Assembly: GCA_044221335.1 (NCBI GenBank)
Contig: JBGAPI010000005.1
Coordinates: forward strand, 90,860 to 154,859
Origin: JBGAPI01 sp044221335
GTDB taxonomy: Bacteria > Pseudomonadota > Gammaproteobacteria > Xanthomonadales > Ahniellaceae
Direction of reading: 5' to 3'
DNA: 64,000 nt
This document shows positions 22,775 to 31,177 of this stretch, one piece after another. The translations under genes were made by a program, and so were the position numbers. Position 1 is the stretch's first letter, and the number at the start of each line of letters is the position of its first letter. Under the pieces are notes generated by a model, which worked only from the letters and a program-made list of their open reading frames with translations, searched no databases and had not been told where the DNA came from.

Positions 22775-25700
22775 GTGCTCAATTGGATCAGCAAGTTGAT
22801 CGGTGGGAAGCCGGAAGCCCTGCCGGACGGCGTACCGGCGAGCTGGGTCGAGATCCTGCGCGGTGTTCTCGCGCCGGTCGACACGGCGAAGCCGGGCGGG
22901 CGGCGTGGCCTGGCGGACGACCTCCTGTCCTACGTGCTCGCGGGCGAGCCGGTGGCCGTGCTCGGCGAGGTCCACCAGGCCGCGGGCGTCGGCGAGACGC
23001 TGCAGATCACCGGGCACTCGTTCGGCCGTGACCTCCGCATCGGCTCGAAGCTCTATCCGCAGTTCGACGCGATCGATCCTGTTTTCCTGCTGCGCTGGGG
23101 GCGCCTGATTGCGGCCTGCGTCGGCGATCCGCGCTACTTCTGCACGCAGTTCCCGCGCGGCGAGCACTGGCTCGAGGCCCTGCTGATCCATGCGTCCGGC
23201 GAGTCGGTGCACAGCTACGGCTCGCGTTCGTCGCGGCCGACCGGAATCACTGGCCAGTCGCTCGACCGGCTCTGCGCCGCCGCGGAACTCGCCCCCTCGG
23301 CGTGGCTGCAGTCGGCGTTCGCGACCTCGGTCCAGTCCCATTACGGCGCGAGCTCGCGGCTCATGACGTTCACCCGGTTGCCGGATTTCGCGGCCGCCGT
23401 CACGCGCCATGCCGAGGCGCTGAGACCGCTGCTGCTGCCGAAGGAGGTCGACCAGCGCGTCCACGTGCTCGCCCTGCTCGCGGCGGCCGACGACGCCGCG
23501 CTGGCGGCGTTTCCGGCGGAGCTGGCGGAACTTGCGACCGCCAGCAGCAAGCAGGTCCGCGCAGCGGCCGAGCCACTGGTGCGACGCCTTTCCGGCACGG
23601 CACGGGCTCCGCTGCGGGAACTGGCGACCCAGGCCAAGCCCGACCAGCGGCTGCTGGCGCTGCGCCTCGCGTTCACGCTCGCGCGCAAGTCCGAGGACGC
23701 CGCCTGGCAGGCCGAGCTCCGCGCCATCGCCGCGGCGGACAAGGCGCCGTCGATCCAGGCGCTGCCCGGCGAATGGGACGGAGGTGCCCAGCGCGCGGAC
23801 GTCGTCGCCACCCGCTACGACTACACGCTGCCGACGATCGCCTGGGAGGGCGCGCTGACGCCCGCGGTCGCGGAGATGCTGGAGCGCCTGCTGGGCGACA
23901 TCGACCGGCTGGTCGAAAAGCAGTATGCGCAGGCGCGCGAGCACTACGAGCGGGCCAAGGCGGAGGGCACCAACGCCATCGCGCCAAAGACGCCGGTCGT
24001 GCTGCGGGAGAAGGAACTCGGTCGCCTCCGCGACTACATCGCCTCGGGCGAGCCGAAGCTCGCCGGCGAGCCTGCGCTCGGCCACTACGCCCTGTGGCAG
24101 CATGCCGCGGCCGTGCTGCCAAACTACATGGGCCACGACGCGATGTCGCCGGTGGTGCTGCTGAAGACGCTGAACTTCCTCGGTGTCCTCGTCGCCAGCG
24201 ACCGCTCGCTGTACTTCCCGGCGATCGCCGCGATCAACGCGCTGAACGCGGCGCGCGGCGCGCCGACGCTGCTGGAGCTGTCGGAGATGCTGTCGGCGAT
24301 GCGTCTCGACGGCCCGCAGCGCGTGCTTTCCGCCTACTGCAACACCGGCGCCGCACTCGCGACCCAGTGGGACCGCGACGCCGTTTGGCCGTTCTTCGCC
24401 CACCATCTGGATGCGCTGATCGACTGCCTGGCGCCGTCCGCGGCCCTCTCCTACTGGTTCGACCGCGACGGCGTCTATCGCGCGATCGCGACCCTGCCGA
24501 CACCGCCGGCGACCCTGGTCGACGCGCTGTTCGACCTCGCGCTCGGAACGACCAAGAGCGAACGCCGGTCGGCCCAGGACGCGCTGGCGAACCTGCCCGG
24601 CAAGGAGCAGCGGATCATCGCCGCGCTCGCCTCCGGCAAGGCCGAGGTCCGCACCGTCGCCGCGGTCTGGCTCACCCGCCTCGCATGCGTGGAGGCCCAG
24701 GCGGCACTGGAGAAGGCGGTCGCGAAGGAAAAGAACGACGTGGCCAAGGGCGCGATGCTGGACGCGCTGCAGGCCCTGGGGCAGCCGGTGGAGAAGTACC
24801 TCGACCGCGCGGCGCTGGTGCGCGAGGCGGCGAAGTCGCTCGCGAAGGGCGTGCCCAAGGACCTCGACGGCTTCCCATTGTCGGGCCTGCCGGCGGTGCA
24901 CTGGCAGGACGATGGCGAGCCGGTCCCGGCGGAGGTGCTCACCTGGCTCCTGGTGCAGGCGGTCAAGCAGAAGAGCCCGGAGCCCAATGCGGTGCTGCGC
25001 AAGTACTGCGCGATGTTTGTGCCGCGCGACCGCGAGGCACTCGCCGACTACGTGCTGGCGAACTGGCTGGCGGCCGACGTGAGGCCGGTGCCCGCCGATG
25101 ATGCGATGACCCGCGCCCGCCAGCAGGCGGTGTCGATGCACGGCTACATGAACGGGCCACAGGCGCAGTACTTCAAGGACGATCCGAACTTCGGACTCGG
25201 CGTCGACGAGCTCTACGCCCGTTTCCTGCCGGGCTTCCTGCGCCAGCCGGCCGGCTCGGCGATCGCGAGCAAGGGCCTGCTCGCCGTCGTCGCCGCCTGC
25301 GCGGGCCGTTCGGCCGCGGCGCCGGTCGCGCGTTATCTCAAGGAGTGGTACGGGACCCGCGCGGCGCAGGGCAAGGCACTGATCGCGATGCTCGCCTGGA
25401 TCGAGAGCCCGAGCGCGACCCAGCTGATGCTGTCGGTCGGCAGCCGCTTCCGCACCAAGGGCTTCCAGGACGAGGCCAACCGCCAGGCCGAGGCGCTGGC
25501 CGAGCGCAAGGGCTGGACGCTCGCCGAACTCGCCGACCGCACCATTCCGAGCGCCGGCTTCGACGAGACCGGCACGCTCGAGCTCTCCTACGGCGGCCGC
25601 GTCTTCTCGGCGCGCCTCCTGCCCGACTTCAAGATCGAGCTCTACAACCCCGAAGGCAAGAAGATCGCCGCGCTGCCGGAGCCGCGGCAGGACGACGACG

Positions 25701-26518
25701 CCGCACTCGCGAAGGAGGCGAAGAAGGCCTATGCCGCGGCGAAGAAGGAGATCAAGTCCATCGTCACGCTGCAGGGCGAGCGCCTGTACGAGGCGCTGTG
25801 CACCGAGCGCGACTGGAGCTTCGAGGACTGGAGCCTGTACCTCAACCAGCACCCGATCGTGCGCAAGCTGGTGCAGCGACTGGTGTGGACGGTCGTCGAC
25901 GGCGACCCGGCCGGCAGCGAGCCGGCGCGGTGCTTCCGCCCGCTCGACGACGGCAGCCTCACCGACGACGACGACAACGCGGTCGAGATCGCACCCACGT
26001 GCCGCGTGCGCATCGCCCACGACAGCCACCTGCCGGCCGCGACGGTGGCCCGCTGGCAGCAGCACCTCAAGGACTACGAGATCGTTCCGCTGTTCCCGCA
26101 GTTCGGCAAGGGCGGCTACGACCTGCCGAAATGGGCGGCGCGCGAGACCTCCATCAGCGCCTTCGAGGGCCATCTGATCGAGGCATTCGCCCTCCGCGGC
26201 AAGGCCACGAAGCTCGGCTACACCCGCGGGCCGACGGAGGACGGCGGCTGGTTCTTCTCCTACGAGAAGCGCTTCCCGACCCTGGGGCTCGTTGCCACGA
26301 TCGAGTTCACCGGCAATCCGCTGCCGGAGCAGAACCGCACCGTCGCGCTGCTGAAGCTGTCGTTCGCGAGCAGCAAGGGCGAGAGCTGGCAGCGTCCCGC
26401 GCTGGCCCTGTCGACGATCCCCAAGGTGCTGCTGTCGGAGTGCTACGACGACCTGCGCCTGATCGCCGCGGAGGGCAGCGGCTTCCATCCCGACTGGCAG
26501 AAGAAGAGCGAGTACTGA
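22775..26518 (+). CDS. yehI: DUF4132 protein (YehI/MolR type), first gene of a MoxR-vWA operon
   Basis: 1247 residues from a GTG start (a weak GGGACGGG precedes it). The N-terminal two thirds are Ala/Leu-rich helical repeats resembling HEAT/ARM. The C-terminal part, about residues 905-1110, matches the DUF4132 style (ERKGWTLAELADRTIPSAGF, then WSFEDWSLYLNQHPIVRKL and the YEIVPLFPQFG block). No catalytic motif, signal peptide or membrane segment is visible. In E. coli the homologous yehI heads the yehI-L-M-P-Q region, and the same order is kept here. Its function is unknown; a scaffold or substrate-recognition role for the neighbouring AAA+ machine is inference. The next start is three bases past its stop. 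Confidence 0.85.
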   Translation: MLNWISKLIGGKPEALPDGVPASWVEILRGVLAPVDTAKPGGRRGLADDLLSYVLAGEPVAVLGEVHQAAGVGETLQITGHSFGRDLRIGSKLYPQFDAIDPVFLLRWGRLIAACVGDPRYFCTQFPRGEHWLEALLIHASGESVHSYGSRSSRPTGITGQSLDRLCAAAELAPSAWLQSAFATSVQSHYGASSRLMTFTRLPDFAAAVTRHAEALRPLLLPKEVDQRVHVLALLAAADDAALAAFPAELAELATASSKQVRAAAEPLVRRLSGTARAPLRELATQAKPDQRLLALRLAFTLARKSEDAAWQAELRAIAAADKAPSIQALPGEWDGGAQRADVVATRYDYTLPTIAWEGALTPAVAEMLERLLGDIDRLVEKQYAQAREHYERAKAEGTNAIAPKTPVVLREKELGRLRDYIASGEPKLAGEPALGHYALWQHAAAVLPNYMGHDAMSPVVLLKTLNFLGVLVASDRSLYFPAIAAINALNAARGAPTLLELSEMLSAMRLDGPQRVLSAYCNTGAALATQWDRDAVWPFFAHHLDALIDCLAPSAALSYWFDRDGVYRAIATLPTPPATLVDALFDLALGTTKSERRSAQDALANLPGKEQRIIAALASGKAEVRTVAAVWLTRLACVEAQAALEKAVAKEKNDVAKGAMLDALQALGQPVEKYLDRAALVREAAKSLAKGVPKDLDGFPLSGLPAVHWQDDGEPVPAEVLTWLLVQAVKQKSPEPNAVLRKYCAMFVPRDREALADYVLANWLAADVRPVPADDAMTRARQQAVSMHGYMNGPQAQYFKDDPNFGLGVDELYARFLPGFLRQPAGSAIASKGLLAVVAACAGRSAAAPVARYLKEWYGTRAAQGKALIAMLAWIESPSATQLMLSVGSRFRTKGFQDEANRQAEALAERKGWTLAELADRTIPSAGFDETGTLELSYGGRVFSARLLPDFKIELYNPEGKKIAALPEPRQDDDAALAKEAKKAYAAAKKEIKSIVTLQGERLYEALCTERDWSFEDWSLYLNQHPIVRKLVQRLVWTVVDGDPAGSEPARCFRPLDDGSLTDDDDNAVEIAPTCRVRIAHDSHLPAATVARWQQHLKDYEIVPLFPQFGKGGYDLPKWAARETSISAFEGHLIEAFALRGKATKLGYTRGPTEDGGWFFSYEKRFPTLGLVATIEFTGNPLPEQNRTVALLKLSFASSKGESWQRPALALSTIPKVLLSECYDDLRLIAAEGSGFHPDWQKKSEY

Positions 26519-26521
26519 GCG

Positions 26522-27622
26522 ATGGCCACCCCCCGTTCCGACATCCTGCGCGCGCCGGCCGAGCAGGTCCACGCGGCGGAGCTCGCGCTGCTCGCCGAAC
26601 GCGATCGTGGCCCGCGGCCGGCCGGCTGGCGACTGTCGCCGCGTGCCGTGCGCGCCTTCATCGTCGGCGACGACAAGCTCGGCGTGCGCCGCAAGTTCTA
26701 CGGCGACGATGCGCTGATCGACCGCTGCATCGTGACCCTGATGTCGAGCCGCGGGCTGCTCCTGGTCGGCGAGCCGGGAACCGCGAAGTCGATGCTGTCG
26801 GAGCTGTTCGCCGCGGCCATCTCGGGGAACTCCACCTGCACCATCCAGGGCACCGCGGGCACCACCGAGGACCAGATCAAGTACGGCTGGAACTTCGCGC
26901 TGCTGCTGGCCGAGGGGCCATCGCCGCGCGCACTGGTGCGCGGCCCGATCTACGACGCGATGCGCGACGGCGCGCTCTGCCGCTTCGAAGAGGTGACCCG
27001 GGTGCAGCCGGAGATCCAGGACAGCCTGATCAGCCTGCTGTCGGACAAGGTGCTGCACCTGCCCGAGCTCGACGGCGACGACGCCGCGGTGTTCGCCGCG
27101 CGCGGCTTCAACGTGCTGGCGACCGCCAACATCCGCGACCGCGGCGTCCACGAGATGTCGAGCGCGCTGAAGCGGCGCTTCAATTTCGAGACGGTGAAGC
27201 CGATCGGAGACCGTGCGCTCGAGACCCGGCTGGTGCGCGACCAGACCGAGGCGCTGCTGCGGCAGGCCGAGGTCGAGGTCGACTTCGGGGTCGACGTGCT
27301 CGAACTGCTGGTGACCGCGTTCCAGGACCTGCGCAACGGCGTGACCGCCGAGGGCGTGGTGGTCGAGCGGCCGAACGCGGTGATGTCCTCGGCCGAGGCG
27401 GTCGCGGTCGGCTACGCGGCAGGCCTCGATGCCCACTATTTCGGCGACGGTGCGGTCGGCGGCGAGCACGTCGCGCGGCAGCTGATCGGCACGGTGCTGA
27501 AGGACAATCCCGACGACGGCAAGAAGCTTCGCCACTACTTCGACGTGGTGGTGAAGCAGCGCGCGCAGCGCGGAGCGCAGTGGCGGCGGCTGCTGGAGGC
27601 GCGGCGCGAGCTCGACCGCTGA
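26522..27622 (+). CDS. yehL: MoxR-family AAA+ ATPase (YehL type)
   Basis: 366 residues. Walker A is GEPGTAKSMLSELF near residue 82. The Walker B position reads ALCRFEEVTRV, an E-E variant also typical of this subgroup, and sensor-1 is NVLATANIRDRG. A lid domain completes a MoxR module. MoxR ATPases act as chaperone-like remodelling motors that pair with von Willebrand A proteins to activate or assemble targets; a vWA gene lies two genes downstream. The start is ATG three bases after the DUF4132 stop, and the following gene begins 16 bp after its own stop, so the block is one transcript. The cytosolic location follows from the lack of export signals. Confidence 0.92.
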   Translation: MATPRSDILRAPAEQVHAAELALLAERDRGPRPAGWRLSPRAVRAFIVGDDKLGVRRKFYGDDALIDRCIVTLMSSRGLLLVGEPGTAKSMLSELFAAAISGNSTCTIQGTAGTTEDQIKYGWNFALLLAEGPSPRALVRGPIYDAMRDGALCRFEEVTRVQPEIQDSLISLLSDKVLHLPELDGDDAAVFAARGFNVLATANIRDRGVHEMSSALKRRFNFETVKPIGDRALETRLVRDQTEALLRQAEVEVDFGVDVLELLVTAFQDLRNGVTAEGVVVERPNAVMSSAEAVAVGYAAGLDAHYFGDGAVGGEHVARQLIGTVLKDNPDDGKKLRHYFDVVVKQRAQRGAQWRRLLEARRELDR

Positions 27623-27638
27623 GCCGCGCCGCACCGCG

Positions 27639-30062
27639 ATGACCCGGCCGGAGGACTCCTTCGCATCGGCGCAGGCGCTGATCACGCCGGAGCTGATCGT
27701 GTACCCGGTGCGCCACCACAGCCCGGCCTGCGCCTGGCACCTGCAGCAGCTGATCGCCGAGCGACCGCCGTCGCTGCTGCTGGTCGAGGGGCCGCGCTCG
27801 TTCACGCCGCTGGCAGCGCTGCTCGCGCGTGCCGACGCGAAGATGCCGCTGGCGGTGTACGCCTATGCGGTGGAGCGCACCGCCGCCGGCGAGCCGGAAC
27901 GCCGCCACGCGGCCTACTACCCGTTCTGCGACTACTCGCCGGAGCTGGTCGCTCTGCGCGCCGCCGCCGCGCTCGGCGTGCCGGCGCGCTTCATCGACCT
28001 CGACTATGCCGAGCAGTGCGGTTTCGGCGCTACGTCACCGGACCAGGACGCCCCGCTGCTCGACGAGCGCCACTACCGCCGCAGCGCGCGCCTGCAGGCG
28101 ATGGCCGAGCAGCAGGGCTGCCGCGACCACGAGGAACTGTGGGAGCACCTCTTCGAGATCCCCTCGGTGTCGCTCACGCCGGTCGAGCACATCGAACGCG
28201 TCGTCGCCTACTGCCGGCTGTCGCGCGCCGATGCGGACGCGGCGGAGCTCGCGCGCGACGGCAGCACGGCGCGCGAGGCGGAGATGGCTTTCCACATCCG
28301 CGCCGCTCTGGCCGAACGCGCGCCCGACGCGGGGCCGGTGCTGGCGGTGGTCGGCGGCTTCCATGCGCTGGTGCTGCCGGGGCTGGTGCACTCCGGCGGC
28401 GCGCGGCCGACGCTCGCGCGGCGCGCCGTCGCCGAGCAGGACGCGGCGCTCATCCGCTACTCGTTCGAACGCCTCGACCGTCTGAACGGCTACGCCGCCG
28501 GGATGACGTCGCCGGCCTGGCACCAGCGCCTGTGGGAGCAACTGCTGCGCCACGACCGGGCCGGCCTCGCCGGCTCGTCGCGGGTGCGGCGCGAGACGGC
28601 GCTCGCGGTGCTCGCCGAAGTCGCCGCCGAGCTGCGCGAGAAGCACGACGTCGCGCTGCCGATGCCGGCCTTCGCTGCCGCGTACGAGCAGTGCCTCCGG
28701 CTGGCGGCGCTGCGTCGGCGCCCGGCTCCGGCACGCGAGGACCTGCTCGACGCGATCACCAGCTGCTTCGTGAAGGGCGACACCGATGCCGACGGTGCCG
28801 TGGTGGCGGCGGTCGCTGCGCGAGCGCTGCGCGGGACCGCGCTCGGCGCGGTGCCTGCCGGCGCGCCGACGCCGCCGCTGGTCCGCGACTTCGCCTGGCG
28901 CGCGCGGCGCCAGCGGCTGAAGATCGACGACTCCGAGCCGCGGCGCGCCAGCCTCGATCTCTACCGCCGTCCCGCCCACCGCCTGACGAGTCGCCTGCTC
29001 CACGGTCTGGTGCTGCTCGGGGTGCCGTTCGGCGTGCGCACCGCGGGACCGGACTTCGTGCGCCGGATCGGTCTCGAGCGGCTGCAGGAACACTGGGAAT
29101 ACACCTACTCGGCGGCGACCGAGGCCGCGCTGGTCGAGGCCTCGGTCTATGGCGCGACCGTCCCGCTGGCGGTCGCGAACCGCTTCGCGCTGCGGATCGC
29201 TGCGCTCGCCACCGAGCGCAGCGCGCGGCTGGCGAGCGAGCGCATGGCCGAGGCCTGCGTGCTGGGCCTGCACGACCATCTGCCGCGGCTGGTCGAGGAA
29301 CTCCAGCGCACGATCGCGGCGGAGGCCGCGTTCGACTCGGTGTCCGCGGCGGCGGCCACGCTCGGCGTCCTGCAGGAATCCTCGGAGCCGCTCGAAGCGG
29401 GCGCCATCGCGGAGCTGCCGTCGCTGCTGGCGGCCGCCTACCAGCGCTCGATCTACCTCGGCCGCGAGCTGCGCGGCCAGCAGTGCGACCCGTCGACGGT
29501 GATCCGCGCGCTGACCGAGCTGCGCGAGCTGCTGGCGAGCCGAGCCGGGCAGGGGCTCGATGCCGGACTGTACTGGGCGATGATCGAGGACCTCGCGGGC
29601 GACCACGACCTCGCGTTGGTGCGCGGCGCCGCGGTCGGCCTCCTGTACGCCGCCGGGCGGCGCGACGATGACACGCTCGGCGCGGCGGTCGATGGTCACC
29701 TGCGCGGCCTCGCCCAGCCGGCGGACGCGGTCGCCTTCCTGCGTGGGCTGCTGGCCACCGCGCGCGAGGCGGCCTGGCAGCAGCCGCGCCTGCTCGAGGT
29801 GCTGGACGGCCTCTTCGGCGAATGGAGCGAGGAGGCCTTCGTCGCCAACCTGCCCGAGCTGCGTCTCGCCTTCGCGGCGATGACGCCGAAGGAGACCGAC
29901 CGCATCGCCGACGCCGTGGCCGCGCTGCATGGCGACGAGCACCTCGGGCCGCTGGTGCACGACGACGTCGACGCCGCCGCCGTGCAGGCGCAGCTCGAGC
30001 TGTCGCAACGAGTCGCCGCGATTCTCACCGGCGACGGTCTCGGCGCGTGGCTGCCCGCATGA
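27639..30062 (+). CDS. yehM: DUF5682 family protein (YehM type)
   Basis: 807 residues. The N-terminus carries the family hallmark IVYPVRHHSPACAWHLQQL followed by LLLVEGPRSF, and a further block reads VVGGFHALVLPGL, reminiscent of a TraB/EreA-like fold with conserved HH and E residues that could form a metal or acid-base site. The remainder is helical and Ala/Arg-rich. DUF5682 proteins are known from MoxR-vWA neighbourhoods and have no assigned reaction. Its TGA overlaps the ATG of the vWA gene (ATGA), which implies translational coupling. An enzymatic effector role is plausible inference. Confidence 0.85.
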   Translation: MTRPEDSFASAQALITPELIVYPVRHHSPACAWHLQQLIAERPPSLLLVEGPRSFTPLAALLARADAKMPLAVYAYAVERTAAGEPERRHAAYYPFCDYSPELVALRAAAALGVPARFIDLDYAEQCGFGATSPDQDAPLLDERHYRRSARLQAMAEQQGCRDHEELWEHLFEIPSVSLTPVEHIERVVAYCRLSRADADAAELARDGSTAREAEMAFHIRAALAERAPDAGPVLAVVGGFHALVLPGLVHSGGARPTLARRAVAEQDAALIRYSFERLDRLNGYAAGMTSPAWHQRLWEQLLRHDRAGLAGSSRVRRETALAVLAEVAAELREKHDVALPMPAFAAAYEQCLRLAALRRRPAPAREDLLDAITSCFVKGDTDADGAVVAAVAARALRGTALGAVPAGAPTPPLVRDFAWRARRQRLKIDDSEPRRASLDLYRRPAHRLTSRLLHGLVLLGVPFGVRTAGPDFVRRIGLERLQEHWEYTYSAATEAALVEASVYGATVPLAVANRFALRIAALATERSARLASERMAEACVLGLHDHLPRLVEELQRTIAAEAAFDSVSAAAATLGVLQESSEPLEAGAIAELPSLLAAAYQRSIYLGRELRGQQCDPSTVIRALTELRELLASRAGQGLDAGLYWAMIEDLAGDHDLALVRGAAVGLLYAAGRRDDDTLGAAVDGHLRGLAQPADAVAFLRGLLATAREAAWQQPRLLEVLDGLFGEWSEEAFVANLPELRLAFAAMTPKETDRIADAVAALHGDEHLGPLVHDDVDAAAVQAQLELSQRVAAILTGDGLGAWLPA

Positions 30063-31177
30063 GCGTGCTCGCGCGCTGGCGTCTGGTGCTCGGTCGCTAT
30101 TCGGCGGCTCGTCTCGGCGGCGAGCCGGGTCTCGATCCGCGGCAGCTCCGGATGGACGCGGCGCTGGACTATCTCTACGGCCGCGAATACCAGGGGCGCG
30201 GCCTGCGTCGCGAACTCGGGCCCGGCTCGCTCGACGGCTCCCAGGTCACGGTGCTGAAGTGGCTCTCCGAAGTCCGGGAGCTGTTCCCGCGCGACACCGT
30301 CGAGGTGATCGAGAAGCACGCCCTCGACCGCTACGGGCTGACCGAGCTCGTCACCGATCCCGAGGCGCTTGCTCGCCTCGAACCGAACCAGCAGCTGCTG
30401 AAAACCCTGCTCGGGCTGCGCGGGCAGCTGAAGGGCGAGGTGCTGGCGGTCGCCCGGCGGATCATCCGCCAGGTCGTCGAGGAGATCCGGCGCAGGCTCG
30501 AGACCGAGGTCCGGCAGACGCTCACCGGACGGGTGAACCGCCAGCGCCACTCGCCGATCGCTGTCGCGCGCAACTTCGACGCGCTGGGGACCGTGCGCGC
30601 CAACCTGAAGAACTACGACGTCGAGCGCCGCCGCCTCGGCGTCGACGAGCTCCGGTTCTTCGAGCGCAACGCGCGCCGCCTGCCCTGGGACATCGTGATC
30701 TGCATCGACCAGAGCGGCAGCATGGCCGACTCGGTGATCCATGCCGCGGTGATGGCGGGCATTCTCGCTGCGCTGCCCGGGTTCTCGGTGAAGCTGGTGG
30801 TGTTCGACACCAGCGTGGTCGACCTCAGCAGCGTCGCCGACGATCCGGTGGAGGTGCTGCTCGGCGTCCAGCTCGGTGGCGGCACCGACATCGCCCGCGC
30901 GGTGCGCTACTGCGCCCAGCTGATCGAGAATCCGTTGCGCACCGTGTTCGTGCTGATCACCGACTTCTGCGAGGGCGGCTCGCCGGGCGAACTGGTGCGC
31001 GAGGTGCGCAGGCTCGCGGAGGCGCGCGTGCGGCTGATCGGGCTCGCCGCGCTCGACGGCGAGGCGCATCCCTTCTACGACCGCCAGATGGCGGAACGGC
31101 TGGCCGCCGTGGGCATGGACATCGCCGCGATGACGCCGCAGCGCTTCGCCCAGTGGCTGGTCAAGGTGGTCTCGTGA
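30059..31177 (+). CDS. yehP: vWA domain protein (YehP / CoxE-like)
   Basis: 372 residues from the ATG overlapping the previous stop. The C-terminal half is a von Willebrand A domain with a complete MIDAS: DQSGSM (DxSxS), the threonine in GGGTDIARAV, and the aspartate in LITDFCEGG. The N-terminal half is helical with a charged RxxRRLE-rich region (QVVEEIRRRLETEVRQTLTG). Such proteins bind a divalent metal and serve as adaptors for MoxR ATPases. The final bases GTGA are shared with the start of the SWIM gene. Confidence 0.9.
   Translation: MSVLARWRLVLGRYSAARLGGEPGLDPRQLRMDAALDYLYGREYQGRGLRRELGPGSLDGSQVTVLKWLSEVRELFPRDTVEVIEKHALDRYGLTELVTDPEALARLEPNQQLLKTLLGLRGQLKGEVLAVARRIIRQVVEEIRRRLETEVRQTLTGRVNRQRHSPIAVARNFDALGTVRANLKNYDVERRRLGVDELRFFERNARRLPWDIVICIDQSGSMADSVIHAAVMAGILAALPGFSVKLVVFDTSVVDLSSVADDPVEVLLGVQLGGGTDIARAVRYCAQLIENPLRTVFVLITDFCEGGSPGELVREVRRLAEARVRLIGLAALDGEAHPFYDRQMAERLAAVGMDIAAMTPQRFAQWLVKVVS

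Noticed and set aside
22532..27805. 1757-codon minus-strand frame across the tRNA and yehI/yehL genes
   Set aside because: It runs through a tRNA and two genes with good motifs, and its translation is a typical high-GC shadow.
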